Translations under genes and position numbers: made by a program
The notes under the pieces: model-generated
Told to the model about the DNA's origin: nothing
Databases searched by the model: none
What the model saw: the letters and a program-made list of their open reading frames with translations, nothing else
From: Gordonia sp. PP30
GTDB lineage: Bacteria > Actinomycetota > Actinomycetes > Mycobacteriales > Mycobacteriaceae
DNA: 64,000 bases
Reading direction: 5' to 3'
Assembly (NCBI RefSeq): GCF_023100845.1
Contig: NZ_CP095864.1
Span: 992,001 to 1,056,000 of the forward strand
Shown here: piece by piece, positions 1 through 8,553 of the stretch
Numbering within the stretch: the stretch's first letter is position 1
Layout of the letters: each line of letters begins with the position of its first letter

Positions 1-516
1 GGTGGAGAACAGCGGGATGATCGGATCGATCGTCCGCAGGAAGCGCGGCATGCCGGGCACGTCCATGCCCACCCGGTTCACCATCTCCTGGAACATCAGG
101 GTGTGGTTGCACTCTTCCTTGGACTCGTGCGTCACGTAGCGGAAGCGCTTGTCGCCGTTCTGCAGCTTCGAGGCGTACTGCAGCAGGCCGCGAATCAGGA
201 TCGACTCGAACTGCAGGCCGACCTTGGCGACGTTCGACTGCCGCCACATGCCCATCTCGATCTGCTTCTCGATCGGCTGGGCCTTGTACCAGGGGTGCTT
301 GCCGACCGGGTCGACCTCGGGATCGAGGATCCAGCGCTCGTCGTTCGGGATGATCGCCATCTCCGGGGCGTCCCACGCGATGTGCACGTAGGGATCGAAA
401 TTCCGGTGCACCGAGGCGGCGGAGAGGTCCTCGACGATCTGGTTGTAGTCGGCGTCGGTCCCGGCCTTATCGGCGGGCGGCTCGTACGCGATCGGTCGCG
501 GCTGTGTGCTGGTCAT
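1..516 (-). CDS. AurF-family diiron oxygenase (5' part; runs off the window start)
   Basis: Reading from an ATG at 514-516 on the minus strand, 172 codons stay open to the window edge, so only the N-terminal part is present. The protein has a diiron carboxylate pattern: Glu104 in FESILIRG and an ExxH motif (Glu135, His138) in EECNH, as in p-aminobenzoate N-oxygenase AurF and its actinobacterial relatives. Such enzymes use a non-haem diiron centre and oxygen to oxidise or desaturate a substrate; the substrate here cannot be told. The start follows a GAAGGGA ribosome binding site. A KstR-like palindrome lies about 45 bases upstream. The gene is divergent from the antiporter at 668. The family call is from motif and length; the remaining metal ligands lie outside the window. 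Confidence 0.7.
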   Translation of the reverse strand, partial: MTSTQPRPIAYEPPADKAGTDADYNQIVEDLSAASVHRNFDPYVHIAWDAPEMAIIPNDERWILDPEVDPVGKHPWYKAQPIEKQIEMGMWRQSNVAKVGLQFESILIRGLLQYASKLQNGDKRFRYVTHESKEECNHTLMFQEMVNRVGMDVPGMPRFLRTIDPIIPLFST

Positions 517-557
517 GTCGGTCCCTTCGGCGGTCCGGACAAGTCATGCCCGGCAGC

Positions 558-571
558 GAGAACGTGTTCTG
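558..571. promoter_or_regulatory. KstR-like operator
   Basis: The sequence AGAAC-GT-GTTCT (559-570) has the two half-sites of the KstR (TetR-family) operator of mycolic-acid actinobacteria, whose consensus is TNNAACNNGTTNNA; only the outermost T and A differ. It sits in the divergent region between the diiron oxygenase and the antiporter, nearer the oxygenase. KstR normally controls sterol and lipid catabolism. Sequence match only. Confidence 0.4.
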
Positions 572-667
572 AATCAACGGTGACAGGCCGGGTAGTTCTT
601 GTCAACGAGCAATGTCATGATCTGATCTGATCTGCGGGAAGAAAGAGGCGTCCGCCACAATGAGGCG

Positions 668-2356
668 GTGGACCCGATAGAGATCGCTGTCGTCGCGGTG
701 CTGTGCGTCTTCGCGATCGCCGCCGCCAACACGCTCGCCCCCAAGCTGCGGATCGCGGCGCCCCTGCTCCTCGTCGCGGTGGGTGTGGCGGTGAGCTTTC
801 TGCCCGCGATGCCGGAATTCGACGTGGATCCGGAGATCATCCTGGTCGGCGTGCTGCCGCCGCTGCTCTTCGCCGCCGCGCGAGCCATGCCGGTGATGGA
901 CTTCCGCCGCGACTTCCAGGCCATCGGAGCGTTGTCGATCGTGCTGGTGGTGGTGTCGGCGCTGGTGCTCGGCCTGTTCTTCGAGGCGATCCTGCCGAAC
1001 GTCGACTACGCCTTCGGCGTCGCGCTCGGTGCCATCGTGAGTCCGACCGATGCCGTCGCCACCGCGACCATCAAACGACTCGGCGCGCCGAACCGGATCG
1101 TCACCGTGCTGTCCGGGGAGAGTCTGTTCAACGATGCGAGCGCCCTGGTGGTGCTGCGCGCGGCCATCGCGGCGACGGCGGGCGGCATCTCGTTCGGCGG
1201 CGTGGTGCTCAACTTCCTGTGGTCGCTGATCGCGGCGGTGGCCGTCGGCGTGGCGATCGGCCTGATCAGCGGCCGGCTGCGGGCCCGGATCCGGAACACC
1301 GCGGTGGCGACGGCGGTGTCGTTCACGCTGCCCTACATCGCCTACATCCCGGCCGAGCTGATCGGGGCGTCCGGGCTGGTGGCGGCGGTGGCGGCGGGTC
1401 TGGTGTCCGGCCTGTCCGCGGTGAAGTACCTGACCGCCGCGCACCGGCAGTCCGATGTGCAGAACTGGCGGACCGTCGAGGTGCTTCTCGAGGGCTGGCT
1501 GTTCCTGATGATGGGCCTGGAGCTGTGGACCCTGGTGGTCGAGGTGAGTAACGAACACGAGAGCTGGCTGCACGCGCTGTGGCCGGCCGCGGTGGCGCTG
1601 GTGATGATCCTGGCGCTGCGCTGGGTGTTCGTGGTGCCGATGGTCTGGCTGCTGGAACGACGGTCCCGGCGCATCATCGCGCACGAACAGACGCTCGCCG
1701 CCATGAAGGACTCGCTCGACCCGCTCGAGGACGCCGACACCCGCGGCCGCCGGTACCACTCGATCATCGACCGGCGGCTGGCCGACATCGACTACTACCG
1801 CACCGAATCGATGGGGGTGCGGGAGGGCACCGTGGTCGTGTGGGGCGGTCTGCGCGGTGTGGTGACGCTCGCCGCGGCGCAGACGCTGCCGGCCGACACC
1901 CCGTACCGGGCGCTGCTGATCCTGGTCGCCTTCTTCGTCGCCGCGCTGTCGCTGACCATCCAGGGCGGCCTGATGGGGCCGGTGCTGCGCGCCTTGAAGC
2001 TGCCCGACCAGTCCGCGCTGGTGCGAGCGGAGAAGAAGCGGCTGCGCGGGGAGATGATCGAGGTGGGACGGGAGGTCCTGTCCGATCCGGCCGTGGTCGG
2101 CGAGGACTCGCTGATCGCCCAGCAGGTGGAGCTGCTGAACGAGCTGGAGAACCCCGAGGACGAGGAGCACGACGACGCGCAGGTGCTGGAGCGCCGGATC
2201 GCGACCGCGAAGGAACTGCGGCGGATCCGCCGCCGGGTGGTCGCCGCCCAGCGCCGGCGGCTGCTGGAGTTGCGCAACCGCGGCGCCTACAGCTCGGCGG
2301 TGCTGACCGCGGAACTCGCTCAGCTCGACGCCGCCGAGCTGAGCATCAGCGGCTGA
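668..2356 (+). CDS. CPA1-family monovalent cation:proton antiporter
   Basis: A 562-residue integral membrane protein starting at GTG 668. Residues 1-430 form about 12 hydrophobic segments typical of the CPA1 (NhaP/YjcE) exchanger fold, which swaps cytoplasmic Na+ or K+ for external protons. Family hallmarks are SPTDAVA near residue 123, LSGESLFNDAS near 149 (the Asn-Asp pair expected to bind the ion) and a late RGVVTLA motif. The last 130 residues are charged and probably a cytoplasmic regulatory tail. The gene stands alone and meets the MFS gene tail to tail with an 11-base overlap. Ion selectivity cannot be read from the sequence. Confidence 0.85.
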   Translation: MDPIEIAVVAVLCVFAIAAANTLAPKLRIAAPLLLVAVGVAVSFLPAMPEFDVDPEIILVGVLPPLLFAAARAMPVMDFRRDFQAIGALSIVLVVVSALVLGLFFEAILPNVDYAFGVALGAIVSPTDAVATATIKRLGAPNRIVTVLSGESLFNDASALVVLRAAIAATAGGISFGGVVLNFLWSLIAAVAVGVAIGLISGRLRARIRNTAVATAVSFTLPYIAYIPAELIGASGLVAAVAAGLVSGLSAVKYLTAAHRQSDVQNWRTVEVLLEGWLFLMMGLELWTLVVEVSNEHESWLHALWPAAVALVMILALRWVFVVPMVWLLERRSRRIIAHEQTLAAMKDSLDPLEDADTRGRRYHSIIDRRLADIDYYRTESMGVREGTVVVWGGLRGVVTLAAAQTLPADTPYRALLILVAFFVAALSLTIQGGLMGPVLRALKLPDQSALVRAEKKRLRGEMIEVGREVLSDPAVVGEDSLIAQQVELLNELENPEDEEHDDAQVLERRIATAKELRRIRRRVVAAQRRRLLELRNRGAYSSAVLTAELAQLDAAELSISG

Positions 2357-3530
2357 GCGTCTCCCGGGCTGCGAGCCACATCGCCAGCGCGACCGCGCAT
2401 ACCAGACCGGTCAGCACGAAGGCGGGGCCGAAGCCCCAGGCGGTGGCGACCGCGCCGGTCACCATCGGTCCGGTGACCGCGCCCAGATCGGACGACATGC
2501 CGTACGCGGCGAGCGCCGAACCGCCGCGCTGGTGGATGCCGAGGACGTCGCCCAGCGCGGCCTGATGGGTCGGCGCGAACAGTCCCGAACCGAGGCCGCC
2601 GACGGTGGTGAGGGCCAGTGCCACGGCGAGGTTCGGGGAGTAGCCGAGGGCCGCGGTCGACGCCGCCGCGATGGCGAGGCCGGGGATCAGGACGGGGCGT
2701 CGCCCGAAGCGATCGGAGAGCCGGCCCGCGGTGAGAATGGCGATCATGTTCCCGCCGGCGTAGAACGCCAGGATGACGCCGGCCCAGGCATCCGAGGAAC
2801 CGAGGCCCTGGGTCACGAAGAGGGGGACCAGGGCGATGCGCACACCCATCGAGGCCCAGCCCTGGGCGAAGTTGGAGGCGAGGATCGCGCGGTAGGCGTC
2901 GTCGCGGCACGCCCGGCCGAAGGTGACCGTCTCGACCGGGGCGGTGGCGGTCGCCAGCGTCTGATCCACCCCGTGCGCGGGCACCGGCGGCATCATGGTG
3001 GCGACACCGATCGCCGCGATCACCAGGGCCACCGCGTAGACGACGAACGGCAGTTGCAGACCGTAGCCGACGAGCGCCGCGCCGATCAGCGGTCCGGTGA
3101 GGTTGCCGATCAGGAAGCCCGCCGAGAAGTACCCGGAGGCACGTCCGCGGATCTGCGGCGGGGCCAGCCGGATCAGCAGCGCCATCGCGGATACGGAGAA
3201 CATCGTCGACCCGATGCCGCCGGCGGCGCGGAAGACGAGCAGCTGCCAGTAGCTCGCCGCGAAGGCGCACGCGAGGGTCGACACGGCGACGATCGCCAGA
3301 CCGGTCAGATAGATCCGGCGTTCGCCGAGCACGGTCACCAGCCGCCCCGTGGCGGGGGCGAACAGCAACCGCATCACGGCGAACGCCGAGACCACCGCGG
3401 TGACCGCCGTCAGGGACACCCCGAAGGTGTCCGCGAACAGCGGCAGCGCAGGGGCGATCAGTCCATAGCCGAGGGCGATGACGACATTGGCCGCCAGCAG
3501 GACCCAGAGGCCGCGTGGAAGGTGTTTCAG
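2346..3530 (-). CDS. MFS transporter (drug-exporter-like), probable CTG start
   Basis: A 12-helix major facilitator protein of about 394 residues. It has the inter-helix 2/3 loop with GRLVTVLGERR and a second-half loop AGRLSDRFGRRPVL, which are the MFS A motifs, and resembles multidrug exporters rather than sugar carriers. The first helix begins right after the stop codon of the stress-protein gene, and no ATG, GTG or TTG lies in frame before it. The only plausible start is CTG at 3528-3530, which overlaps that stop (CTGA). Initiation is therefore probably non-canonical and coupled to the upstream gene. A later GTG would remove helix 1. The transporter class is clear; the substrate is unknown. 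Confidence 0.8.
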   Translation of the reverse strand: MKHLPRGLWVLLAANVVIALGYGLIAPALPLFADTFGVSLTAVTAVVSAFAVMRLLFAPATGRLVTVLGERRIYLTGLAIVAVSTLACAFAASYWQLLVFRAAGGIGSTMFSVSAMALLIRLAPPQIRGRASGYFSAGFLIGNLTGPLIGAALVGYGLQLPFVVYAVALVIAAIGVATMMPPVPAHGVDQTLATATAPVETVTFGRACRDDAYRAILASNFAQGWASMGVRIALVPLFVTQGLGSSDAWAGVILAFYAGGNMIAILTAGRLSDRFGRRPVLIPGLAIAAASTAALGYSPNLAVALALTTVGGLGSGLFAPTHQAALGDVLGIHQRGGSALAAYGMSSDLGAVTGPMVTGAVATAWGFGPAFVLTGLVCAVALAMWLAARETLSR

Positions 3531-4396
3531 TGGTGGCGCACGATCATCACCGGCACCTGGGCGTTGTGCAGCACCTTCTGGCTGCGCGAACCCAGGAGCA
3601 GGCCGGTGAAGCCGCCGCGGCCGCGGCTGCCCATGACGATCAGCGACGCGGAATCGCCGGCCGCGTCGAGGATGGCCTTGCCGGGCTCCTCGGGGATCAC
3701 CACGCGCTTGACCGGGACATCCGGGTAGTCCTCGGTGTAGCCGGCCATGCGCTCGGAAACGGCCTCGATGGCCTGCTCGCTCATCTCCTGGATCTCCTCG
3801 GCGCTCAGTCCGAAGCCGTGCAGGGCATCGGCGTCGAGCGGGGTCCAGGTGTGCACGGCGATCAGCTCGGCCTTGCGCAGGTCGGCCTGCCGGTAGGCCT
3901 CGGCGACGGCCGGGTCGCTGATCTTCGAGTCGTCGACGCCGACCACGACGGGGCCGTCGTTCAGCTTGGCCTCGGTCGGCACGATCACGACCTTGGACTT
4001 GGCGTGCGCGGCGACGCTGGTGCTCACCGAGCCGAGGAACAGACCCTTCAGCCCGCCCAGGCCGCGGCTGCCGAGCACCACCATCTCGGCGCTCTCGGAG
4101 AAGTCGATCATCACGTGCGCGGCGTCGCCCTCGGCGATGGAGCCGTGGATGGTGATGCCGGGCGCCGCTTCCTCGGCGACCTTGGCGGCATCCTGCACGT
4201 ACTTGCTGACCTCGCCGCGGATCGCGTCGATCACGTCCTGCGGGATCACCAGCCCGGGAGCGTAGTCGCTCGTGGTGGTCGTGTAGGCCGAGACGATTTT
4301 GAGGTCGGCACCCTCGAGCGCGGCGGTCTGTGCCGCCCAGCGCACCGCGTTGACCGCTTCGGCCGAACCGTCTACACCGACAAGAATCACGCTCAT
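3527..4396 (-). CDS. Universal stress protein with two UspA domains
   Basis: A 289-residue cytoplasmic protein with two tandem UspA domains (about 1-145 and 150-289). Each begins with a beta strand and an Asp (ILVGVDGS; VVVGVDDS) and ends with the ATP-binding G-x2-G-x9-G-S pattern, seen in GSRGLGGLKGLFLGS and GSRGRGGFTGLLLGS. Both nucleotide sites look intact, so it should be an ATP-binding Usp like the mycobacterial two-domain proteins induced by hypoxia or stress. The frame stays open further upstream, but ATG 4394-4396 begins exactly at the conserved first strand, so it is taken as the start. The gene runs into the MFS gene with overlapping stop and start. Confidence 0.88.
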   Translation of the reverse strand: MSVILVGVDGSAEAVNAVRWAAQTAALEGADLKIVSAYTTTTSDYAPGLVIPQDVIDAIRGEVSKYVQDAAKVAEEAAPGITIHGSIAEGDAAHVMIDFSESAEMVVLGSRGLGGLKGLFLGSVSTSVAAHAKSKVVIVPTEAKLNDGPVVVGVDDSKISDPAVAEAYRQADLRKAELIAVHTWTPLDADALHGFGLSAEEIQEMSEQAIEAVSERMAGYTEDYPDVPVKRVVIPEEPGKAILDAAGDSASLIVMGSRGRGGFTGLLLGSRSQKVLHNAQVPVMIVRHH

Positions 4397-4538
4397 CGTG
4401 AGTTCCACATCCTCGATTACCCGCGGCCCGGACACCTCCGGTGTGCATCCGTCAGAAGCCTTGACCTCATTCTGTCCCAAGCGCAGCGCGGATGCACGGA
4501 CGGAAGGACTTTCTGCTCTACGCGTATTCTGCGTAGGT

Positions 4539-4892
4539 GTGAACACCCAGGATCGCCCGGCCGTGCCCCAGCAACAGCCCGGAGACGACGACCTGGAACC
4601 CCGGCTGCCGCGCGGCGAATTGCGCGAGATGGCGGTTTCGGTGATCGTGACGCTCGGTCTCGCCGCGGCGATCGCGGCCACCGGTGCCGCGTCGTCCGGT
4701 GTGCCGGCGACGGTCCTGCTGCTGGCCGCCCCGGCCGTCGTCCTGATCGGTGCGCTGGTGACCGGCTCCCGGGCCTACGGGTGGTGGCGCACCGGCGGTC
4801 ACTGGCAGATCTGGCAGGGCGGAATGTGGCTGCTGCTGGTGATCTTCCTGGTCTGGGTGATGACCAGCATCGGCATCGTGCTCGCGGAGTAG
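4539..4892 (+). CDS. Small integral membrane protein, unknown function
   Basis: A 117-residue protein with a polar N-terminal 30 residues and then about three hydrophobic segments, the last ending VWVMTSIGIVLAE. I recognise no enzyme motif. GTG 4539 is chosen as the start because a TATTCT box lies about 10 bases before it, the leaderless arrangement seen repeatedly in this window; an internal ATG near 4630 would also keep the membrane segments. It is divergent from the stress-protein gene and convergent with the mannosyltransferase gene, 19 bases away. Confidence 0.6.
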   Translation: MNTQDRPAVPQQQPGDDDLEPRLPRGELREMAVSVIVTLGLAAAIAATGAASSGVPATVLLLAAPAVVLIGALVTGSRAYGWWRTGGHWQIWQGGMWLLLVIFLVWVMTSIGIVLAE

Positions 4893-4911
4893 TCCCGCGG
4901 CCGGGGGCCGG

Positions 4912-6483
4912 TCAGGTCCAGCTCGGCAGCCAGAGTTCGGAGTTCCAGAAGTCGTTGGAGACCGGCGCCCCCGTCAGGATCGGCCAGAGGAAGGCGAAGT
5001 TCGCGACCACCAGCGCCACATAGACCGAGACGGCGAGGATCGCGAGTACCCGGGTCTGCGAATATCTGCCCTTCGACGCGCTCGCCAGTACGTCGCTGCA
5101 GCACAGCGCCAGGCCCATCACCAGGAACGGGGCGAAGGCCGTCGCGTAGAAGTAGTACATCTGCCGGTCGATGGACGCGAACCACGGCAGCATCCCGGCG
5201 CCGTACGCGGTGAGCACGGCGGCGTACCGCCAGTCGCGGCGGCCGATCATCCGCCACAGTCCCCAGACGAGCATCGGGATCGAGAGCCACCACAGGGCCG
5301 GGGTGCCGACCAGCATCTGGGCGCGGATGCAGTCGCCGCCACCGCACTGATCGGGGCCGTACGAGATGGCGTACAGCATCGGACGCAGACCCATCGGCCA
5401 GGTCCACGGCTTGGATTCCCACGGATGATGATTGCCCGCCGCGTTGGTCAGGCCCTCGTGGAACTTCAGGATGCCGCTCTCGTAGTACCAGAACGACCGG
5501 AGGGCGGCCGGCACCCAGGAGAACGGTCCGCCGGTGCCGACCTCGGTGCCCACCACGTAGCGGTACACCGAGCTCTCCGAGCGGAACCACGCCGCGAAAG
5601 TCGCGAGGTAGATCGCCACGGGCATGGCCGCCAGCGAGGCCAGGCCCGCCGGGACATCGCGCAGCAGCGTGCCCTTCCACGGTTTCGGCACGTGGTACGC
5701 CTTGCGCGCGGCGACGTCGAACCCGAGGGACAGGGCCGCGAAGAAGACGATGAAGTAGACGCCCGACCACTTGGTGCCGAGCGCCAGCCCGAGCATCACG
5801 CCGGCGGTGAAGCGGTACCAGCGGAAGCCCAGCCGCGGGCCGAGCGGGCTGTCACCGATCCGGCCTTCGATGTACGCGCGGTGCAGCCGGGCCCGGACCT
5901 GGTCGCGGTCGGCGATCAGGCACGCGAAGGCCAGCACCAGCCAGAGGGCCTGGAAGATGTCGAGCATGCCCATGCGGGACTGCACGAACAGCACGCCGTC
6001 GCAGATCGCGAACAGGCCGGCGAGCGCGCCGATCAGCGTCGAGCGGCTCAGTCGGCGCGTCGTCAGGTAGACCGCCAGGACGATGATGACGCCGGAGACG
6101 GCGGCGGCGAACCGCCAGCCCACCGGGCCGTAGCCGAACATCGCCTCACCGGCGGCGATCATCCATTTGCCGACCGGCGGGTGCACCACCAGGCCGTACG
6201 CCGGATTGTCCTCGATCCAGCCGCCGCCGGTCAGCACCTGCCAGCCCTGCGGGACGTAGTGCTTCTCGTCGAACACCGGGGTGCCCTGGTCGGTCGGATC
6301 GCTCAGGTCCCAGAACCGGGTGATCACCGCGAGGATCGTGATGACGGCGCCGACGATCGTGCCGCGCAGCCGGTCGGTGGCGCCGAAGACCGGTTCGGGG
6401 ATCTCCGGGCCGGGTGCCGTGCCGAGGTCTTCGACGCGCGCCCGGGGCAGGACGGTGGCGCGATCGGCGACGGCGGGACTCAC
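4912..6483 (-). CDS. pmt: Polyprenol-phosphate-mannose:protein mannosyltransferase (PMT family)
   Basis: A 523-residue multi-spanning membrane enzyme of GT family 39 (compare Rv1002c of M. tuberculosis). It transfers mannose from polyprenyl-phosphate-mannose to Ser/Thr of secreted proteins during Sec export. The first external loop has the catalytic acidic pair in PVFDEKHYVPQGW, and later loops carry HPPVGKWMI and SRMGMLDIFQ, all PMT signatures; about ten hydrophobic segments follow. The GTG at 6481-6483 is preceded by TACCAT at a 7-base distance, consistent with a leaderless mRNA. It is divergent from rsmI, as in mycobacteria, where this gene neighbours rsmI and metG. Confidence 0.9.
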   Translation of the reverse strand: MSPAVADRATVLPRARVEDLGTAPGPEIPEPVFGATDRLRGTIVGAVITILAVITRFWDLSDPTDQGTPVFDEKHYVPQGWQVLTGGGWIEDNPAYGLVVHPPVGKWMIAAGEAMFGYGPVGWRFAAAVSGVIIVLAVYLTTRRLSRSTLIGALAGLFAICDGVLFVQSRMGMLDIFQALWLVLAFACLIADRDQVRARLHRAYIEGRIGDSPLGPRLGFRWYRFTAGVMLGLALGTKWSGVYFIVFFAALSLGFDVAARKAYHVPKPWKGTLLRDVPAGLASLAAMPVAIYLATFAAWFRSESSVYRYVVGTEVGTGGPFSWVPAALRSFWYYESGILKFHEGLTNAAGNHHPWESKPWTWPMGLRPMLYAISYGPDQCGGGDCIRAQMLVGTPALWWLSIPMLVWGLWRMIGRRDWRYAAVLTAYGAGMLPWFASIDRQMYYFYATAFAPFLVMGLALCCSDVLASASKGRYSQTRVLAILAVSVYVALVVANFAFLWPILTGAPVSNDFWNSELWLPSWT

Positions 6484-6521
6484 CAGGCCGATGGTAGAGG
6501 ACGGGTAGCTTGGTGCAGGTG
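6481..6521. promoter_or_regulatory. Interlocked divergent leaderless promoters of pmt and rsmI
   Basis: On the minus strand TACCAT (6491-6496) lies 7 bases before the pmt GTG; on the plus strand TAGCTT (6506-6511) lies 7 bases before the rsmI GTG. The two -10 boxes are 9 bp apart, so the two RNA polymerase footprints must overlap. Confidence 0.55.
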
Positions 6522-7358
6522 AGTGGAGCACTGGTGTTGGCCGGGACACCGATGGGGCAGGCCGGAGATGCGTCGCCGCGGCTGCGTGAAGCGCTCGGTT
6601 CGGCGGACATCGTGGCCGCCGAGGACACCCGCCGGGCACGCTCGCTCGCGGCCGCGCTGGACGTGACCATCGGCGGCCGGCTGGTCAGCTACTACGACCA
6701 CGTGGAGGCGCAGCGCGCACCGCAACTCGTCGAGGCGATCGCCGGCGGGGCGACGGTGCTGCTGATCACCGACGCCGGGATGCCGTCGGTCAGCGATCCG
6801 GGATTCCGGCTGGTCGCCGCGTGCGCCGATGCCGGACTGCGGGTCACCTGCCTGCCGGGGCCGTCGGCCGTCACCACCGCGCTGGCGCTGTCCGCGCTGC
6901 CCTCCGAACGCTTCTGCTTCGACGGCTTCGCGCCGCGCAAACCGGGTGCCCGCCGCGACTGGCTCGCGTCCCTGCGCACGCAGCCGCGCACGGTGGTCTT
7001 CTTCGAATCGCCGCATCGCCTGGCGCAGACGCTGTCCGATGCGGCGCAGGTGCTCGGCCCCGACCGGCGTGGCGCGGTGTGCCGCGAACTGACCAAGACC
7101 TACGAGGAGGTGCGCCGCGGCGGCCTCGCCGACCTCGCCGAGTGGGCCGCCGGGGGCGTGAAGGGGGAGATCACCGTCGTGATCGCCGGGGCCTCCGCCG
7201 TCGACGACGAGGCGGACCTCGGCTCGGTGGTGGCTCGTGCGGCCGCGCTCGCCGATGCCGGGACGCGCCTCAAGGACGCGTGCGAGCAGGCCGCCGCCGG
7301 AACTCCGTTCAGCCGCCGCGAGGTCTACGAGGCGGTGCTCACCGCCCGCCGCGAGTGA
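6519..7358 (+). CDS. rsmI: 16S rRNA (cytidine1402-2'-O)-methyltransferase
   Basis: A 279-residue SAM-dependent enzyme of the tetrapyrrole-methylase fold that 2'-O-methylates C1402 in the decoding centre of the 30S subunit. Signatures in order are GTPMGQAGDASPR near the start, AAEDTRR, ITDAGMPSVSDPG, LPGPSAVTTAL and FFESPHRL. GTG 6519 is preferred over GTG 6513 because of the TAGCTT box 7 bases before it. It is convergent with pabB (20-base overlap at the 3' ends). The small size and complete motif set make the assignment firm. Confidence 0.92.
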   Translation: MSGALVLAGTPMGQAGDASPRLREALGSADIVAAEDTRRARSLAAALDVTIGGRLVSYYDHVEAQRAPQLVEAIAGGATVLLITDAGMPSVSDPGFRLVAACADAGLRVTCLPGPSAVTTALALSALPSERFCFDGFAPRKPGARRDWLASLRTQPRTVVFFESPHRLAQTLSDAAQVLGPDRRGAVCRELTKTYEEVRRGGLADLAEWAAGGVKGEITVVIAGASAVDDEADLGSVVARAAALADAGTRLKDACEQAAAGTPFSRREVYEAVLTARRE

Positions 7359-8553
7359 CGATCGAGGCCGCCTTGTCCAGGCACTCCTGCCATTCGGCGG
7401 CCGGGTCGCTGTCGTAGGTGATGCCGCCGCCGACGCCGAGGGTCATGGTGCCGTCCGGGGTGATCGCCACGGTCCGGATCGCGACGTTCAGGTCGAGGAG
7501 GCCGTCCGGGCCGGCGATGCCGACGGCGCCGCAGTAGACCCCGCGCGGATCACGCTCCCACTCCACGATCAGCTCCGCGGCCCGGATCTTCGGCGTGCCG
7601 GTGACCGACGCCGGGGGAAAGGTCGCGGCCAGCAGGGCGTCGTTGCCGACGGTCTCCGCGAGCGTCGCCGCGACGGTGGAGACCAGGTGCCAGACACCGG
7701 GTGCGCCGACCACGGTGAGCAGGTCGGGAACGGTGACGCTGCCGATGGCGGCGACCCGCCCGAGGTCATTGCGCACCAGATCGACGATCATCACGTTCTC
7801 GGCGACGTCCTTGGCCGACGCGGCGAGCACCAGCGGGTCGACATCGCGCGGCACGGTGCCCTTGATCGGCGACGACGTGACGCGCCCGCCCCGCCGGGAC
7901 AGGAACGATTCGGGGGACAGACTCGCCACCGAGCCCCACTCACCGTGCAGGAAGGCGGCCTTCGCGGGGGTGGTGGCCACGGCGAGATCGGCGAAATAGT
8001 CGTGCGGGCGGCCGTCGAGTGAGCCGGTGAACCGGGTGCAGATGCAGGCCTGGTACACCTCGCCGGCGGCGATCGCCTCGCGGCAGGCCGCGACGGCTTC
8101 CAGGTGGGGGTCGCGGTCGGGCGGGGTCCAGGTGGCGGTCCACCCGGGCGGAGCGGTGTCGGCGGAGTGCCGAGTCGGGCTTCCCGGTGAGCCCCGATTC
8201 GGCACTTCGAGAGTCTGGGCGACCCAGGCGGGGAGGGGCGCGCCGGCCGGGGACTCCCACGACCAGTCACCGTCGCGCAGGATCAGCATCCCGTCGGTCA
8301 GTCCGCCCGCGACCTCGGGGAGCGGGCCGGCGTCGCCGTGCACGGGAAAGCCCAGGTAGCCGAGCCAGAACCGGTCCGGCCGGTCGGGCGGGCGCAGGTC
8401 CGGGACGATCTCGATCGACGGCGCGATCACCGCATCGCCGTCGCACCAGTCGCCGATCAGGGCGGCGGGACCGGGGCGGCCGTCGGCCTCGGTGCGTGCG
8501 GTGAGGGCGCGGAAGAGGTCCAGGGCGGGCGGCGTTTCGGCACGGTTCGTCAC
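7339..8553 (-). CDS. pabB: Aminodeoxychorismate synthase component I (PabB)
   Basis: A 404-residue chorismate-binding enzyme that makes 4-amino-4-deoxychorismate from chorismate and ammonia for folate synthesis. The C-terminal 270 residues carry the family motifs: AGEVYQACICTRF, SPESFL, SSPIKGTVPR, VDLVRNDLGRV, TFPPASVTGTPKIRA and GVGGGITYDSDP. The Lys in PIKGT is the residue that tells PabB from anthranilate synthase, which has Ala there. No amidotransferase domain is fused. GTG 8551-8553 follows a GAAAGG ribosome binding site. Its first codons lie inside the first unit of the repeat island at 8531-8984, so the extreme 5' end may have been remodelled by the repeat. Confidence 0.88.
   Translation of the reverse strand: MTNRAETPPALDLFRALTARTEADGRPGPAALIGDWCDGDAVIAPSIEIVPDLRPPDRPDRFWLGYLGFPVHGDAGPLPEVAGGLTDGMLILRDGDWSWESPAGAPLPAWVAQTLEVPNRGSPGSPTRHSADTAPPGWTATWTPPDRDPHLEAVAACREAIAAGEVYQACICTRFTGSLDGRPHDYFADLAVATTPAKAAFLHGEWGSVASLSPESFLSRRGGRVTSSPIKGTVPRDVDPLVLAASAKDVAENVMIVDLVRNDLGRVAAIGSVTVPDLLTVVGAPGVWHLVSTVAATLAETVGNDALLAATFPPASVTGTPKIRAAELIVEWERDPRGVYCGAVGIAGPDGLLDLNVAIRTVAITPDGTMTLGVGGGITYDSDPAAEWQECLDKAASIVTRGGR

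Noticed and set aside
602..2170. Minus-strand open frame of 522 codons
   Set aside because: It lies antisense to the antiporter; His/Arg/Gln-rich composition is typical of a reverse-frame shadow.
4397..4681. N-terminal extension of the universal stress protein
   Set aside because: The added residues (Ser/Arg-rich) match no Usp sequence and overlap the divergent small membrane gene.
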